Assembly (NCBI RefSeq): GCF_019977755.1
Contig: NZ_AP025145.1
Coordinates: 1,798,001 to 1,862,000, forward strand
Direction: 5' to 3'
Length of the DNA stretch: 64,000 nt
Source: Vibrio penaeicida
Lineage (GTDB): Bacteria > Pseudomonadota > Gammaproteobacteria > Enterobacterales > Vibrionaceae
Made by a program: the position numbers and the translations under genes. Shown here one piece after another: positions 1 through 9,600 of this stretch (position 1 is the stretch's first letter; the number at the start of each line of letters is the position of its first letter). The notes beneath the pieces are model-generated. The model did not search any database. It was not told the origin of the DNA and was given only the letters and a program-made list of their open reading frames with translations.

Positions 1-90
1 TTTACATCCACGTTTTTCAGTGCGCAGACGCAATTTAATGGCAAAGGACGTATCAACAGCTTGATGCTTTCCGCTTCCTATCAATTCTGA
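1..90 (+). CDS. C-terminal end of an outer-membrane beta-barrel protein (partial)
   Basis: The reading frame is open from the first base and stops at TGA 88-90, giving 29 residues that end in SLMLSASYQF. Alternating hydrophobic residues with a terminal phenylalanine are the usual last beta-strand and BAM recognition signal of Gram-negative outer-membrane proteins. The rest of the gene lies outside the window, so the family (porin, TonB receptor or other barrel) cannot be told. No terminator hairpin is obvious directly after the stop. Confidence 0.6.
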   Translation, partial: FTSTFFSAQTQFNGKGRINSLMLSASYQF

Positions 91-466
91 AAACAAGCAT
101 TCTATTGATTAACTCAGCACAACTACATTCAATCTTCAAACTCAAACAATTGAGCCTTAAAATAAACTTGTTTCACGTATAAGAATGGGTTGCGAAAGTT
201 ATATGTAACATCGAAAAATATATTAATCAAATAAATTCAATGACATATTATTAATCATAAAGTAATTGGAAATATGAATTACATAATGAAACATTGACCA
301 CCTAGATGTCATATAAGCTACTGGGTAAATTGCATGCACAACGCATAACCTCTAGCTTAACAACACAGAGCAAACGCCTTTAGAAGGCATGCAGTCTGTA
401 TTGTTGGTTAGAGTACTCAAAAACAATAAACAACTTTGAGCGACATCGAAGGAATAAAAACAGCAT
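91..466. other. AT-rich intergenic region
   Basis: No convincing gene is seen in these 376 bases. The sequence is AT-rich, and a small inverted repeat (GCCTT/AAGGC) lies near 377-389. It presumably holds the promoter of the small gene that starts at 467, but I cannot name a specific -35/-10 pair with confidence. Confidence 0.4.
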
Positions 467-715
467 ATGAATCAAGACTTTTTAAACCTAACCCGCACCC
501 AAACAGACTTCATACAGCGCCACAACTCACCCTTAATTACGTTATCGATTCAAGTTCATTGCATTGGTAACACAAAAGAAGTGTATACAGTGGCAGACAA
601 ACGGAACGCTGTAGGGAAAATAACACTTATAGAGACATACAAACAGATGGATGGTGAGTGGATGTTTAGCACTTCTATCGAAACGTACACGGAGTCCGGT
701 GAGTTCTTAAATTAA
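467..715 (+). CDS. hypothetical protein, 82 aa
   Basis: I do not recognise a family. The 82 residues have no signal peptide and no membrane segment. The middle alternates beta-like stretches (LITLSIQVHCIG, KEVYTVADKRNAVGKITLIETY), and the end includes GEWMFSTSIETYTESGEF, so a small all-beta cytoplasmic fold is plausible. An AAGGA lies about 13 bases before the ATG, longer than ideal spacing. It stands alone, with a tRNA gene on the opposite strand downstream. It is more likely a real small gene than noise because the frame has ordinary composition and is not the shadow of another gene. Confidence 0.55.
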   Translation: MNQDFLNLTRTQTDFIQRHNSPLITLSIQVHCIGNTKEVYTVADKRNAVGKITLIETYKQMDGEWMFSTSIETYTESGEFLN

Positions 716-843
716 GGCATACCTGAGAAAAGCAAGGTGAAGGAGTACGCTCTTTTAATCACGAAAATTCTATAAAGATAAAGCTGGGTATTGATTATTG
801 GTATCTAAAGGGAAGTATAAGAGATTTAAGCAGTACGAAAGGG

Positions 844-918
<75 letters not shown>

Positions 919-1034
919 ATCATCGTGGAACGAGTTCTATATTGCCACAAGCATTGAGAATTGGAACCCCTAAAGGTCACTTTTTTCTTAGAAACTCAAC
1001 TGGTTGCTTGATTTTAAATCAACATGAACAAGCA

Positions 1035-1499
1035 TTAATCGAATATTTGAATTCTCGTGTCGTATTTTACCTTGTTCATGGAGATCAAAGTTCGAAAGTT
1101 CTTCACGTTTGGATTGGAATACAGCAACTCATCGCAAAGTGATTCATAGCTCTCCATTGTGGGAGAATCAACAATTAATACAAAATCGACCTCGCCCGTC
1201 ACCTTATAGCACTCTTTTACTGCCATCGACTTGTTTACTTTATCGATGAACGCGCGGTTCAACTCCAGTCGGTCTCGCTCCATGATGACTTCCACAACCA
1301 TATGAATCATAGGACCAAGCTTCTGATGGTTGATCAAAGCCACTTCCTTGCTGATCACTCCTTCTTCTTTAAGCCGTTTCACTCTTTTAAAACAAGCGGG
1401 AGCTGAGAGCCCAACAGACTCCGACAGTTCGACATTAGTGACCGAGCTGTCTTCCTGTAAACGCCTTAAAATGGCTTTGTCTAACTTATCTAAAAACAT
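1035..1499 (-). CDS. Lrp/AsnC-family transcriptional regulator
   Basis: The 154-aa product has the family layout. An N-terminal winged helix-turn-helix spans about residues 4-60 (LDKAILRRLQEDSSVTNVEL, then a recognition helix around SAPACFKRVKRL). A C-terminal RAM/AsnC effector domain spans about 65-145, with CYKVTGEVDFVLIV as its typical ligand-pocket strand. Such proteins form octamers or dimers of dimers that sense amino acids or other small metabolites. The ATG lies at 1499. The gene is divergent from the membrane protein at 1910 with 410 bp between them, a common arrangement when the regulator controls the neighbouring transporter, but no operator is evident. The ligand is unknown. Confidence 0.9.
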   Translation of the reverse strand: MFLDKLDKAILRRLQEDSSVTNVELSESVGLSAPACFKRVKRLKEEGVISKEVALINHQKLGPMIHMVVEVIMERDRLELNRAFIDKVNKSMAVKECYKVTGEVDFVLIVDSPTMESYESLCDELLYSNPNVKNFRTLISMNKVKYDTRIQIFD

Positions 1500-1909
1500 A
1501 CTTACCTTACTAAATTTTCACTTCGATAACCGCTTATGGTGAGCCTTGGCTTCTAAAGATATGCGGCTCACTATCGCTTAAATTACGAAACAGGGTCTGC
1601 TCGCCCCCAAACAATCTAGCACTTAAGTTTACTCAAGGAATGGCGTTTCACTTTTTAACTTTCGTTATGGAATTCACGTCCAATTTAGCCCAAAAGTCTC
1701 GTATGTTGGTGCAGTTTATGCTTCAAAAATTACGCCCCCTCAACACTTTGATTGTGCAGTCATTTTAACTTCTTGAAACATTATTAATGAAATAAGATAG
1801 AAAAAGAAATTTATGAAAACATTTCCCTCTTAAAACTAAAATTATTTTCCGCCTCTTGGAATAAAATAGAGACAGCCAAATAACTTACGATAATGAATGA
1901 GGAGTGCCT
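1500..1909. promoter_or_regulatory. divergent intergenic region between Lrp-type regulator and membrane protein
   Basis: These 410 bases separate two divergent genes and must contain both promoters. The part nearest the membrane gene (about 1740-1890) is strongly AT-rich. A ribosome-binding GAGG lies at 1899-1902, just before the preferred ATG at 1910. I see no further gene and no clear palindrome. Confidence 0.45.
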
Positions 1910-2863
1910 ATGAAAGCCATTTGGAAAGGAGGCGTTAACCTAATAAAAGACATAAACCATGTTTATTGGACGCTACTAAAAATAATGGTACCTACTCTCA
2001 TCGTTGTGAGAGTGTTAGATACGATTGGCGGGACGCAATATCTAGCTTCAGCACTTTCGCCAATAATGGAAGTGTTAGGGCTTCCTCAAGAGTGGGGATT
2101 AGTTTGGGCAGTCGCCATTCTCACCAATATCTACACTGCTATGGCGGTTTTCTACGACATTGCGAGCCAATCAAGCTTTACAGGTGCACAAATCTCGGTT
2201 CTTGGGCTGCTAATATTGTTCGCGCATTCGTTACCCATTGAAGGTGCGGTAGCAAAAGCGACAGGAGTCCCATGGTGGATAACGCTCTCATTTCGAGTGG
2301 GCGGTGGCTTAGTGATTGGATGGATTGCTCATATCACATACCAAATCGGCGGATGGCAGCAATCCCCTGTTTCATTACTCTGGAAACCTGATCCTATTGG
2401 TCACAGTTGGTCCCAATGGGTTCTAGACCAGAGCCAAATGTTAATATCGATATACATTATTATTGCCGCATTGATGACCTTGCTAAAACTACTTCGGTTA
2501 CTGGGAATAGAGAGGTTGCTCCATATAGCCCTCTCCCCACTAATGAAGGGGCTCACCATTGGAAAAGAGGCGACCAACATCACTATTATTGGAATGACGC
2601 TAGGGCTAAGCTTTGGTGCTGGATTGCTGATCAATGAGGTAAAGCATGGGAAGGTCTCAAAACGTGACACATTGATCGTCGTCTGCTTCTTGGGCTTATG
2701 CCACAGCATTATCGAAGATACCTTATTAATTCTTCTGCTGGGGGCAGACATTTATGCAGTGCTTTGGGGAAGAATAGCGTTCTCGATCATAGTGATCGCG
2801 ATATGGGCGCGATTAATAAAGCGCCCAAGCCCTCACACCCATATAATTACTGATAGCAAATGA
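1910..2863 (+). CDS. nucleoside-recognition (Gate) domain membrane protein
   Basis: The 317-aa protein is almost entirely hydrophobic, with about eight to nine predicted membrane segments. It resembles the nucleoside-recognition/Gate family (spore-maturation SpmA/SpmB and FeoB-like gate repeats). Two similar halves are visible, the first around ALSPIMEVLGLP and the second around ALSPLMKGLTIG, each followed by a hydrophobic segment, which supports an internal duplication. A longer frame begins with GTG at 1904, but the GAGG at 1899-1902 fits the ATG at 1910 better. The substrate is unknown; transport of a nucleoside or small metabolite is inference. It may be under control of the divergent Lrp-type regulator. 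Confidence 0.75.
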   Translation: MKAIWKGGVNLIKDINHVYWTLLKIMVPTLIVVRVLDTIGGTQYLASALSPIMEVLGLPQEWGLVWAVAILTNIYTAMAVFYDIASQSSFTGAQISVLGLLILFAHSLPIEGAVAKATGVPWWITLSFRVGGGLVIGWIAHITYQIGGWQQSPVSLLWKPDPIGHSWSQWVLDQSQMLISIYIIIAALMTLLKLLRLLGIERLLHIALSPLMKGLTIGKEATNITIIGMTLGLSFGAGLLINEVKHGKVSKRDTLIVVCFLGLCHSIIEDTLLILLLGADIYAVLWGRIAFSIIVIAIWARLIKRPSPHTHIITDSK

Positions 2864-2898
2864 TCGTTTGTATTTAAACCAACTGCGATCAACAAACC

Positions 2899-3612
2899 TC
2901 AGCGAATGTAACCCGCAACAGTTTGAACTGGCTGACTCTGATTCCCCTGAGTCAGCCACACAGCGACAGCATCCGCATTATTAGATGCCATGATATTTTG
3001 GAAGTCCCAGTGTTGTTCTGCATTCATTTGGTATTTATTCAAAACCACAAAATCATGCTCCAACTCTCGCCCTCTGTTTTCTCCAGCTTTAATCTTTGTT
3101 TTTTCATCCATAGCCAGTAAAACTAAGTGCGCTGTATATTTACCTTTCTGATCGTATTTTAATGAGAAGTCATCTTGATTCTTTTCTAGCGTGAGTACCC
3201 CGCGATCATTCTGGCTTTTTGTAGGAAGCGGGCTTCGTGAGAAAAATCCACGCCACTCTTTTCCATCAACAACGAACCCAGGCGTATAGACAGAACTGAT
3301 CGACCCATACGCACGATACAAACGCTGTCTTTGACTGTAAGCAGGATGAGCGAATTCATCTTTCCACCCCAAGTAATCCCAATAGTCGACATGAAACGCA
3401 ACTGGAATGATCTCTTCCCATAGTTTTGCTGAAGATTGGAATTTACTTAAGAACCGATCGGCTGGCGGGCAACTCGAACACCCTTCAGATGTAAACAACT
3501 CAACGAGTTGTGCTGGTTGCCCTTGGTGTGTCCAAGTTTGAGCTGATACAGATGTTGACATTAAGAGGGCTGGCGCACTAAGCCCAAGTATAGTGAAATA
3601 GCGGTTGTTCAT
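2899..3612 (-). CDS. DUF1223 secreted thioredoxin-like protein
   Basis: The 237-aa product starts with a Sec signal peptide (residues 1-24, cleavage after VSA). It then has the DUF1223 hallmark LFTSEGCSSCPPAD, with a CxxC at residues 45-48 in a thioredoxin-like fold, followed by VAFHVDYWDYLGW and YTPGFVVDG. The family is widespread in proteobacteria and is usually described as secreted or periplasmic with unproven redox function. It sits 77 bp downstream of the DHH phosphoesterase gene on the same strand, and the two may be co-transcribed. Its 3' end faces the nucleoside-recognition gene with only 35 bp between the stop codons. Confidence 0.85.
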   Translation of the reverse strand: MNNRYFTILGLSAPALLMSTSVSAQTWTHQGQPAQLVELFTSEGCSSCPPADRFLSKFQSSAKLWEEIIPVAFHVDYWDYLGWKDEFAHPAYSQRQRLYRAYGSISSVYTPGFVVDGKEWRGFFSRSPLPTKSQNDRGVLTLEKNQDDFSLKYDQKGKYTAHLVLLAMDEKTKIKAGENRGRELEHDFVVLNKYQMNAEQHWDFQNIMASNNADAVAVWLTQGNQSQPVQTVAGYIR

Positions 3613-3689
3613 GGGTGCTGTCCGTTGATTGACTCAAACAGACAGACCTACAAATTCACAAATTTCTTTCATTTTACTTGCAGAGGACC

Positions 3690-4646
3690 CTAACGGTAGT
3701 AGGACTCTATACGTTCAATAAAACGCGGTAAATCGGAAGGCTGTAATGCGTTTATCCCTGCCGCGGCTTCACGCCCTCCCCCAGTTGGAAACTCACTGCA
3801 AATTTGCCCAGCACCTTGTTTGTTATTTAACGGTGCGCGCAGGGAAACTGTGTAAGAACCATCTGAATTACTGGTTAAAACCGCGTGAGCAGACGTCGGA
3901 GTTGAATTGGCTAAATGGTTCCCTAACACTCCACTAATCCTTCCAGACCAAGGCTCATCGGGTAACTGGATGACCGTTAGCAAATCCGATTTATGGGTCG
4001 CGTTCGCTGCTAAAGCGTTAGCAAAGTCATTCTCGTAAGCAGATTTAAGTACGTGATAAGGCGAATCCGACTGCTGAATCGCATCAAATGGAGACGAGTA
4101 AGGCAACAAAGCGTTAAACAAATCGGCTGGGTGATAATGCAAATCTTCGACTGCTGCACCGTAACCATTGTAATTCACCAGCGTACCAAACTCTTTTAAT
4201 TGCTCTTTCTGTGCCTTGGTCAATGGAATTTGATCAGCAAGGGCATCCGCTCGTGCAATCATATTATCGCCGTATGCTGCGGTGATAGCCCACAAGCGGT
4301 ATTTCCCAGCTAAGAGTTTATCAACAATCAGAGCCGTACAAGTGTTTGGGTCGGTATCAATATGAACTTGAAGATTATCCGCTTCAGGAATGTCGCCCGG
4401 TCTATGATGATCGGCGTAGAAAACCTTTGTACCGACCTCAAGCGCATTTAACAAATCGGCTTTGTTCTTTTCCATTGAGATATCGAGAACGGTCAGGTCA
4501 TCACCTTGCTGAACATCGATTTTACTGATGAGCTTTATGTCACGCTTAACGCCAGTAACGAGAACTGCGTCTTTAGGTTGGTCCAGCCTGAGCTGTAAGA
4601 GGGCGATTATGCCATCTGCATCGCCGTTAAAAATATCGTAATTCAT
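3690..4646 (-). CDS. DHH-family phosphoesterase-like protein
   Basis: The 318-aa protein begins FNGDADGIIALLQL (Asp9 and Asp11), continues with LDIS (Asp55) and ADHHRPGD (the DHH triad at 79-81), and ends with a GGGREAAAGI motif matching the DHHA1-type substrate-binding loop. These are the metal-binding and substrate motifs of the DHH superfamily (RecJ, NrnA, exopolyphosphatases). It is shorter than RecJ and closer in size to NrnA/oligoribonuclease-like members. The substrate (short oligonucleotides, cyclic-dinucleotide products or a phosphoester) cannot be decided from sequence. It is the first gene of a probable two-gene unit with the DUF1223 gene. Confidence 0.8.
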   Translation of the reverse strand: MNYDIFNGDADGIIALLQLRLDQPKDAVLVTGVKRDIKLISKIDVQQGDDLTVLDISMEKNKADLLNALEVGTKVFYADHHRPGDIPEADNLQVHIDTDPNTCTALIVDKLLAGKYRLWAITAAYGDNMIARADALADQIPLTKAQKEQLKEFGTLVNYNGYGAAVEDLHYHPADLFNALLPYSSPFDAIQQSDSPYHVLKSAYENDFANALAANATHKSDLLTVIQLPDEPWSGRISGVLGNHLANSTPTSAHAVLTSNSDGSYTVSLRAPLNNKQGAGQICSEFPTGGGREAAAGINALQPSDLPRFIERIESYYR

Positions 4647-4887
4647 CCATATCTCATTCTATTGCACAATCCTTATGCTCAACTCGCTAACGCAACATTG
4701 GTAGAGCACACGTATAGAGTAAGTGTTGCCGTAATCCTGTCAACGAATTTAAAACTATGAAAATAGAATAAAATATTCTCTAAAAAACATATGGGATGAA
4801 CACTATACCAAGCTTTCCGAACCTAGCATCTAGAGGTGACTTAGGTATACAATGCGTGCTTTGTATTGAAAACACTGTAGGAAAATA

Positions 4888-5247
4888 ATGAAACCTGGTG
4901 CTACCGGACTTACTCGCGTTGTGCATGCGACACGCTACTCAATGAAAGGTTTAAAAGCGGCGTGGATAAATGAAGCGGCTTTTCGTCAAGAAGTGGTATT
5001 ACTCGCATTTCTCAGCACATTAACGTTTTTCTTGCCCGTAACTCCGCTAGAACAAGTTGCCATGATAAGTGTTGTGCTTTTGGTGATCATCGTTGAGCTG
5101 CTCAATTCTGCCATTGAGGCTGTGGTAGACCGATTTGGTTCAGAATGGAATGAGTTAAGCGGGCGCGCTAAAGACATTGGGTCGGCAGCGGTGTTTGTCG
5201 CCTTGTTACTGGCAGGACTTGTCTGGATAGGTATTCTGCTCCTATAG
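4888..5247 (+). CDS. dgkA: diacylglycerol kinase
   Basis: At 119 aa this has the normal length of the small trimeric inner-membrane diacylglycerol kinase, which phosphorylates diacylglycerol to phosphatidic acid and recycles lipid released by osmoregulated glucan or lipid A modification. The conserved stretch ELLNSAIEAVVDRFGSEWNE followed by LSGRAKDIGSAAV is diagnostic. An N-terminal amphipathic helix and three membrane helices are visible. A TAGGA lies seven bases before the ATG. It stands alone and converges with arfA. Confidence 0.95.
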   Translation: MKPGATGLTRVVHATRYSMKGLKAAWINEAAFRQEVVLLAFLSTLTFFLPVTPLEQVAMISVVLLVIIVELLNSAIEAVVDRFGSEWNELSGRAKDIGSAAVFVALLLAGLVWIGILLL

Positions 5248-5308
5248 ATTTGCCAAGCTACAGGTTTACCAAGCTAAAAAATACCAAAGCTTTAAAACGT
5301 TCTTTAAC

Positions 5309-5365
5309 GAAAGAGCCCTATTCGAAGAAAGCGATTATGCCGCTTGCTTTGAATAGGGCTCTTTC
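5309..5365 (-). promoter_or_regulatory. hairpin across the arfA stop codon (non-stop mRNA generator)
   Basis: A perfect 15-bp inverted repeat (5309-5323 and 5351-5365, GAAAGAGCCCTATTC against GAATAGGGCTCTTTC) encloses the last codons and the TAA stop of arfA. The 27-base loop contains a further 5-bp stem (AAGCG 5329-5333, CGCTT 5341-5345). In E. coli and relatives, arfA mRNA is cut by RNase III or terminated within such a hairpin, so that translation runs into a non-stop end and the product is tagged by tmRNA unless trans-translation fails. There is no long U-run after the stem, which favours RNase III cleavage over intrinsic termination here; that choice is inference. Confidence 0.8.
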
Positions 5366-5553
5366 CCTTTATGCTTGTTGCCTCGGCTAAAACTGCCTTT
5401 TCCTTTCTTCGCTTTAACCACTCGGGTTTTATACAGCTCACTGGTGACTATCGCTTTAAGCGCATTGTCTTGAATCACGCCTCTACCGTGTTCGTGTTGC
5501 ATCTCAACCACATTTTCAGTGGCAAGCTTCGCATTTTTGCGTTTCTTTGCCAT
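5335..5553 (-). CDS. arfA: alternative ribosome-rescue factor A
   Basis: The 72-aa basic protein carries the ArfA core GVIQDNALKAIVTSELYKTR followed by KKGKGSFSRGNKHKG. This parallels E. coli ArfA (KGQIKDNAIEALL and the KKGKGSY-R-GKHG tail that sits in the empty mRNA channel). ArfA recruits release factor 2 to ribosomes stalled on non-stop mRNAs as a backup to tmRNA. The N-terminal 25 residues (KKRKNAKLATENVVEMQHEH) extend beyond E. coli ArfA. An AAAGGAG lies seven bases before the ATG at 5553. The stop codon sits in the loop of a strong hairpin, which matches the known tmRNA-dependent control of this gene. Confidence 0.9.
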   Translation of the reverse strand: MAKKRKNAKLATENVVEMQHEHGRGVIQDNALKAIVTSELYKTRVVKAKKGKGSFSRGNKHKGKEPYSKQAA

Positions 5554-5649
5554 TTTAGGCTCCTTTGTTTAATTCGCAGGCAATATTGGCTTTCGTAGTT
5601 AGGAAAGTCAATGCTAATTTTAGAAGCATAACCTCGAAGGAATGTCTTT

Positions 5650-6420
5650 ATGAAATATACATTTTCTACCTGTTTTTTTGCGGCACTGCTTTCTGCCTCC
5701 TCATTAGCACAGAACAATATTACTCTTAACTATTTAACGCCACTCAATGACGAAGAGAAGACCGTAAAATCTTTACTCATAGACAGCGGGGTTAACGAAT
5801 TGGTGGTCGGATTTGGCGACACTCTGTTTCCCTTCAAAAATACACTAACGATTGAATATGGTTCTGACGACGGTCCGCTGTTTGATCCCGAAACCAATAA
5901 AGTTCAAATGCCCTACTCTTTCGTCACAGAAGCGCATCACCATTTCGCAAAAAATGATTATCAAAAGAAATACGGCAAGAAACCCGAGCTAGGGGCAATA
6001 GATACAGTACTTCACACCCTGATCCACGAACTGGGGCACGCATACATCGCAGACCAGCAGATCCCCGTATTAGGTAAAGAGGAAGATGCAGTTGATAATC
6101 TGGCCGCCATCATAATGATTGAGTATGTAGAAAACGGAGCAGATGCCGCTATCAGTGCCGCAGATATGTTTGATTTCGAAACACAAGGACAGCCAGACAA
6201 GTACCAACTCGTCGAATATGCTGGTGAGCATAGCTTTAATTTACAGCGTTACTTTCAAACACTGTGCCTTGTTTATGGTAGCGACCCTGAAAAATTTGCT
6301 GGCTTACTCGATGAAGTAGGAAAAGAGTATCGAGAGGAAAGAGAGTCTTTTTGCGAATATCAGTACAACACCACCAGAGACAATTGGCACACTTATCTGG
6401 GTCAAATAGATAAAGAGTGA
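5650..6420 (+). CDS. DUF4344 putative secreted zinc metallopeptidase
   Basis: The 256-aa product has a signal peptide (about residues 1-20, cleavage before QNN) and a zincin motif HELGH at 126-130. A downstream acidic segment KEEDAVDNLAAI (about 143-154) is the likely third metal ligand region, as in the DUF4344 putative metallopeptidase family. The rest shows no membrane segment, so a periplasmic or secreted location is expected. It is transcribed alone, 170 bp before the large metzincin-like lipoprotein. The substrate is unknown. Confidence 0.8.
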   Translation: MKYTFSTCFFAALLSASSLAQNNITLNYLTPLNDEEKTVKSLLIDSGVNELVVGFGDTLFPFKNTLTIEYGSDDGPLFDPETNKVQMPYSFVTEAHHHFAKNDYQKKYGKKPELGAIDTVLHTLIHELGHAYIADQQIPVLGKEEDAVDNLAAIIMIEYVENGADAAISAADMFDFETQGQPDKYQLVEYAGEHSFNLQRYFQTLCLVYGSDPEKFAGLLDEVGKEYREERESFCEYQYNTTRDNWHTYLGQIDKE

Positions 6421-6622
6421 TGGTGTATACCCAATAAGAGTGGAAACGTATTGTCCATTTTCTTTACGTTCTCCGCTTTTTGTTTAACGCTTTAAAAAAC
6501 CGACACTTACCCTTCCTATACAATTTTTCTTCCTAAGCACGTTTTGCTTATCTCGTCATTTTTACCCGAGATAGAACTTAACAAACCCAATGTCCTTCCA
6601 GACCCAATGCCTGAGCCCAAAT

Positions 6623-9600
6623 ATGCATTTAAAAACACTTCTTTTCACCCTTTTACTAAGCAGTCTTGTATCGGGCTGTGGAGGAGAGTCACCCCCCTCT
6701 TCTCAATCTAACGGAAATGGAAATAAGCCAACCACTCCAGGAAATCAAAAACCCACTAAACCGACCCAACCAGAACACCAAGTTTCTGATCACGAACTGC
6801 TGCCTTATTCTTTCAATGCTGTCGTTCAAGTTGCTGGGCGACCACATACTGTGGAACTGCAAAAATTTTCTGTCAGGCAAGAAAACGCCACCTTTTACGT
6901 GTTGAACACAGACAAATCTAGCCAAATAGAACCTCTAAAATACATTCCTGAGGTACGCAGCTACCGAGGCAAAGTGATTGGTCAACCAGAATCGACTATC
7001 GTCGGGTATGTTGATGGCAATAATCAGTTTTATGGCAGAGTTTTTTATGGTGGTATCAAATCTTGGGAGATAAGGAATCTCAACGTAAAAACAAAATCAA
7101 CGGTTGTTGCCAGTGCATCCACAACGCTGAATCGGTCACCAGAAGATTTGAAACCAATCTCAACCTCTCATGTACTTCCTGAGCCTTCTTTAGAGAGCCC
7201 AATACCAAGTATGAAGGATTTCTACTTACAAAGAGCAGATATCACTTTTCATGCAACGGAAGACAGTTACACAAAAATATTCGGAAAAAATCTAGAGTCA
7301 GCCATTGGCGGCATGGATTACATAGCAAATTTACTGGACTATTTGTTTACAAGAGATGCGCTGATTCGTTTCAGTTACCCCGGTGGCTTGATCACTCAGA
7401 AATCAGGGAGTGTTACTCAACCAGCTCAGCAAACGGCACTCAGAAATGCATTAAAAGGCAAATTCTCGTTGTTTCACTATTTCACTGGTCCAAGAAACTC
7501 CGGCGCAAATGCTGGGCTTACCAGCTTCTGTGAATTCAGTCTATCGGCTTGGTGTACGCTGCATGAAGTCGGTCATGCATTTAATTTGGGGCATGATATT
7601 GGGGTAGAAACCAACAGTGTTATGGGTGCGGTTGAACTGATCCCAACCAATGCAATATCGGTGATCAAATCTTCTCCAGCAGCAACACGAGGAACGATTG
7701 TTGGAGCATTGCGGTCCCCTATAAGCCCTAACGCGAATATCGATCACATTGATGTGTCGCGAGATGGTCAAGCCACGCTCAATGTGTTGGACAATGATTT
7801 CGATGCCAACGGTCCACTTTCTGGAGGTACTATCAAAATTCATAGTGTGGACACGCGCTCGCTTGCCTATGGCAATATCTCTTGGGATTCCAATGGTAAA
7901 GTCACCTACCAAGCGCCTAAAGGGTTTGTTGGAGACGACCACTTTCATTACACCATCATTGATGACACTGGGATGAAAGACGAATCGGAAGTCCATGTAA
8001 AAGTCATATCCGATTCTAGAGTCGCCTTTTTTAAGAAAAGTAACGCTACTCGCCACACCAATCTACAACCCTACAACACAACAAAATATAGAACGACCCC
8101 AGTGGACCAAGTTCATAACCTCGCGGGCAAAGAACAATTTATTTCGCTTCTTCACAGCAACGCTAAGTACCCAAATTTAGGGTTTACCCAGCAAGTATTA
8201 AAAGAAGGCGGATACGATACCGTTTATGAAAAAAACAACACGATGGCACTACGTGACTATATGCCGCACGAGCTCGCCCCCGGTCGTTCCAGCTTTTCGG
8301 TGTCGTTAGTACTCACTCAAGACAATGATTTTATTTCTCGTGATAGTAATGGTGACTTTCACAAAACCATCCAAGAGCTTTCATTGATAGGGCAAGGGAA
8401 ACTCGATGACGGCTACGCTTTGTCATATTTTAACGGCAATCAACATCGCGTTGCGCTGAACGGATCACCTGCTAAGGGGCTAGGATGGACGCTGGTGTCT
8501 CGCCAGTTCTTCACTCAGCAACGTTTTAGCCAGCGCCCACATGAGATTCATGCGTTTGCCTCACCGGATTCGGTCACAGTGAATGACAATAAGCCACATG
8601 TCATCACTTGGGTAATCAATCGAGAAGCAAACACGGTGACGACTTACGTCGATGGCGTAGCTATCCCAATGGCATTAGACAGCAATCCGACTCACTTTGT
8701 AGAAGATGTACCTTTGCCTGCAGATTTTGGGGGAATTTATCCTGGTGGAACACATTATTGGTACAGTTCCGGGAGAGATTTACATACAGAGTCTTACGGC
8801 CCTTGGTTTATGAGAACCACAAACTCCGATGCTGGGAAGAAAAACCCGAGTATCTGGGAAACATCAACGGAGTTCCTCTCCAAAAACATGGACGTCGATA
8901 ACGTACAGATTTTCACTTATGCGTTGGCTCCTGCACAAGTCACACAAATTGCTCAGGGAGTTTACCCTGCTTATACGAATTCACCTTATAACGGTCAGGC
9001 GGTATTCTTCGATAAGCCCATTACGTTGACATGGGAACATGATAAAGCCAGCAGCTTCAAACTGGTGTATGGCTATGAGCCATCCCTCAAGCATCCAAAG
9101 TTCTCTCAAGAAATAGGGGCAAGAAACACTCAAACGGTCGCAATTAATGATGCCCATGAAGCCTTATATTGGCGTATCGATAGTAATGTAAATGGAAAAT
9201 GGGTAACTGGGCACACTTGGTCTGTTCGAAATCAACTCCAGATTGGGAATATGTTGTCACTCTCGTTTACCCAAGACGAGCTAACCAATTCGGCGCAAAC
9301 AAATGCTGCTCCGTGGAGGAAGAACATCGAAGAGGACTTCGGTAACGTCAGCGTAAAGGTCAGTAATCAAACGGACTCTAATGGACGCTCAACACTATTG
9401 CTGCGAGGTGACAACGCCAACATCACATTTACCAACAATGGTGGTCGAGAGATTAAGCAACTCAACGTATCGCTGGGATCCTATAACCAAGAGAAAGTTG
9501 GCGAGCTCGCGATCCAGTACCGCTCAGGCAGCCAATGGAAAGACGCAAAAGTACTGCATAAAAATGGATTGCCGACAGGGCAAAATTACAACGGCATGTA

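Noticed and set aside
7541..8056. 171-aa minus-strand frame
   Set aside because: Entirely antisense to the metzincin-like lipoprotein gene, with no family features and no ribosome site.
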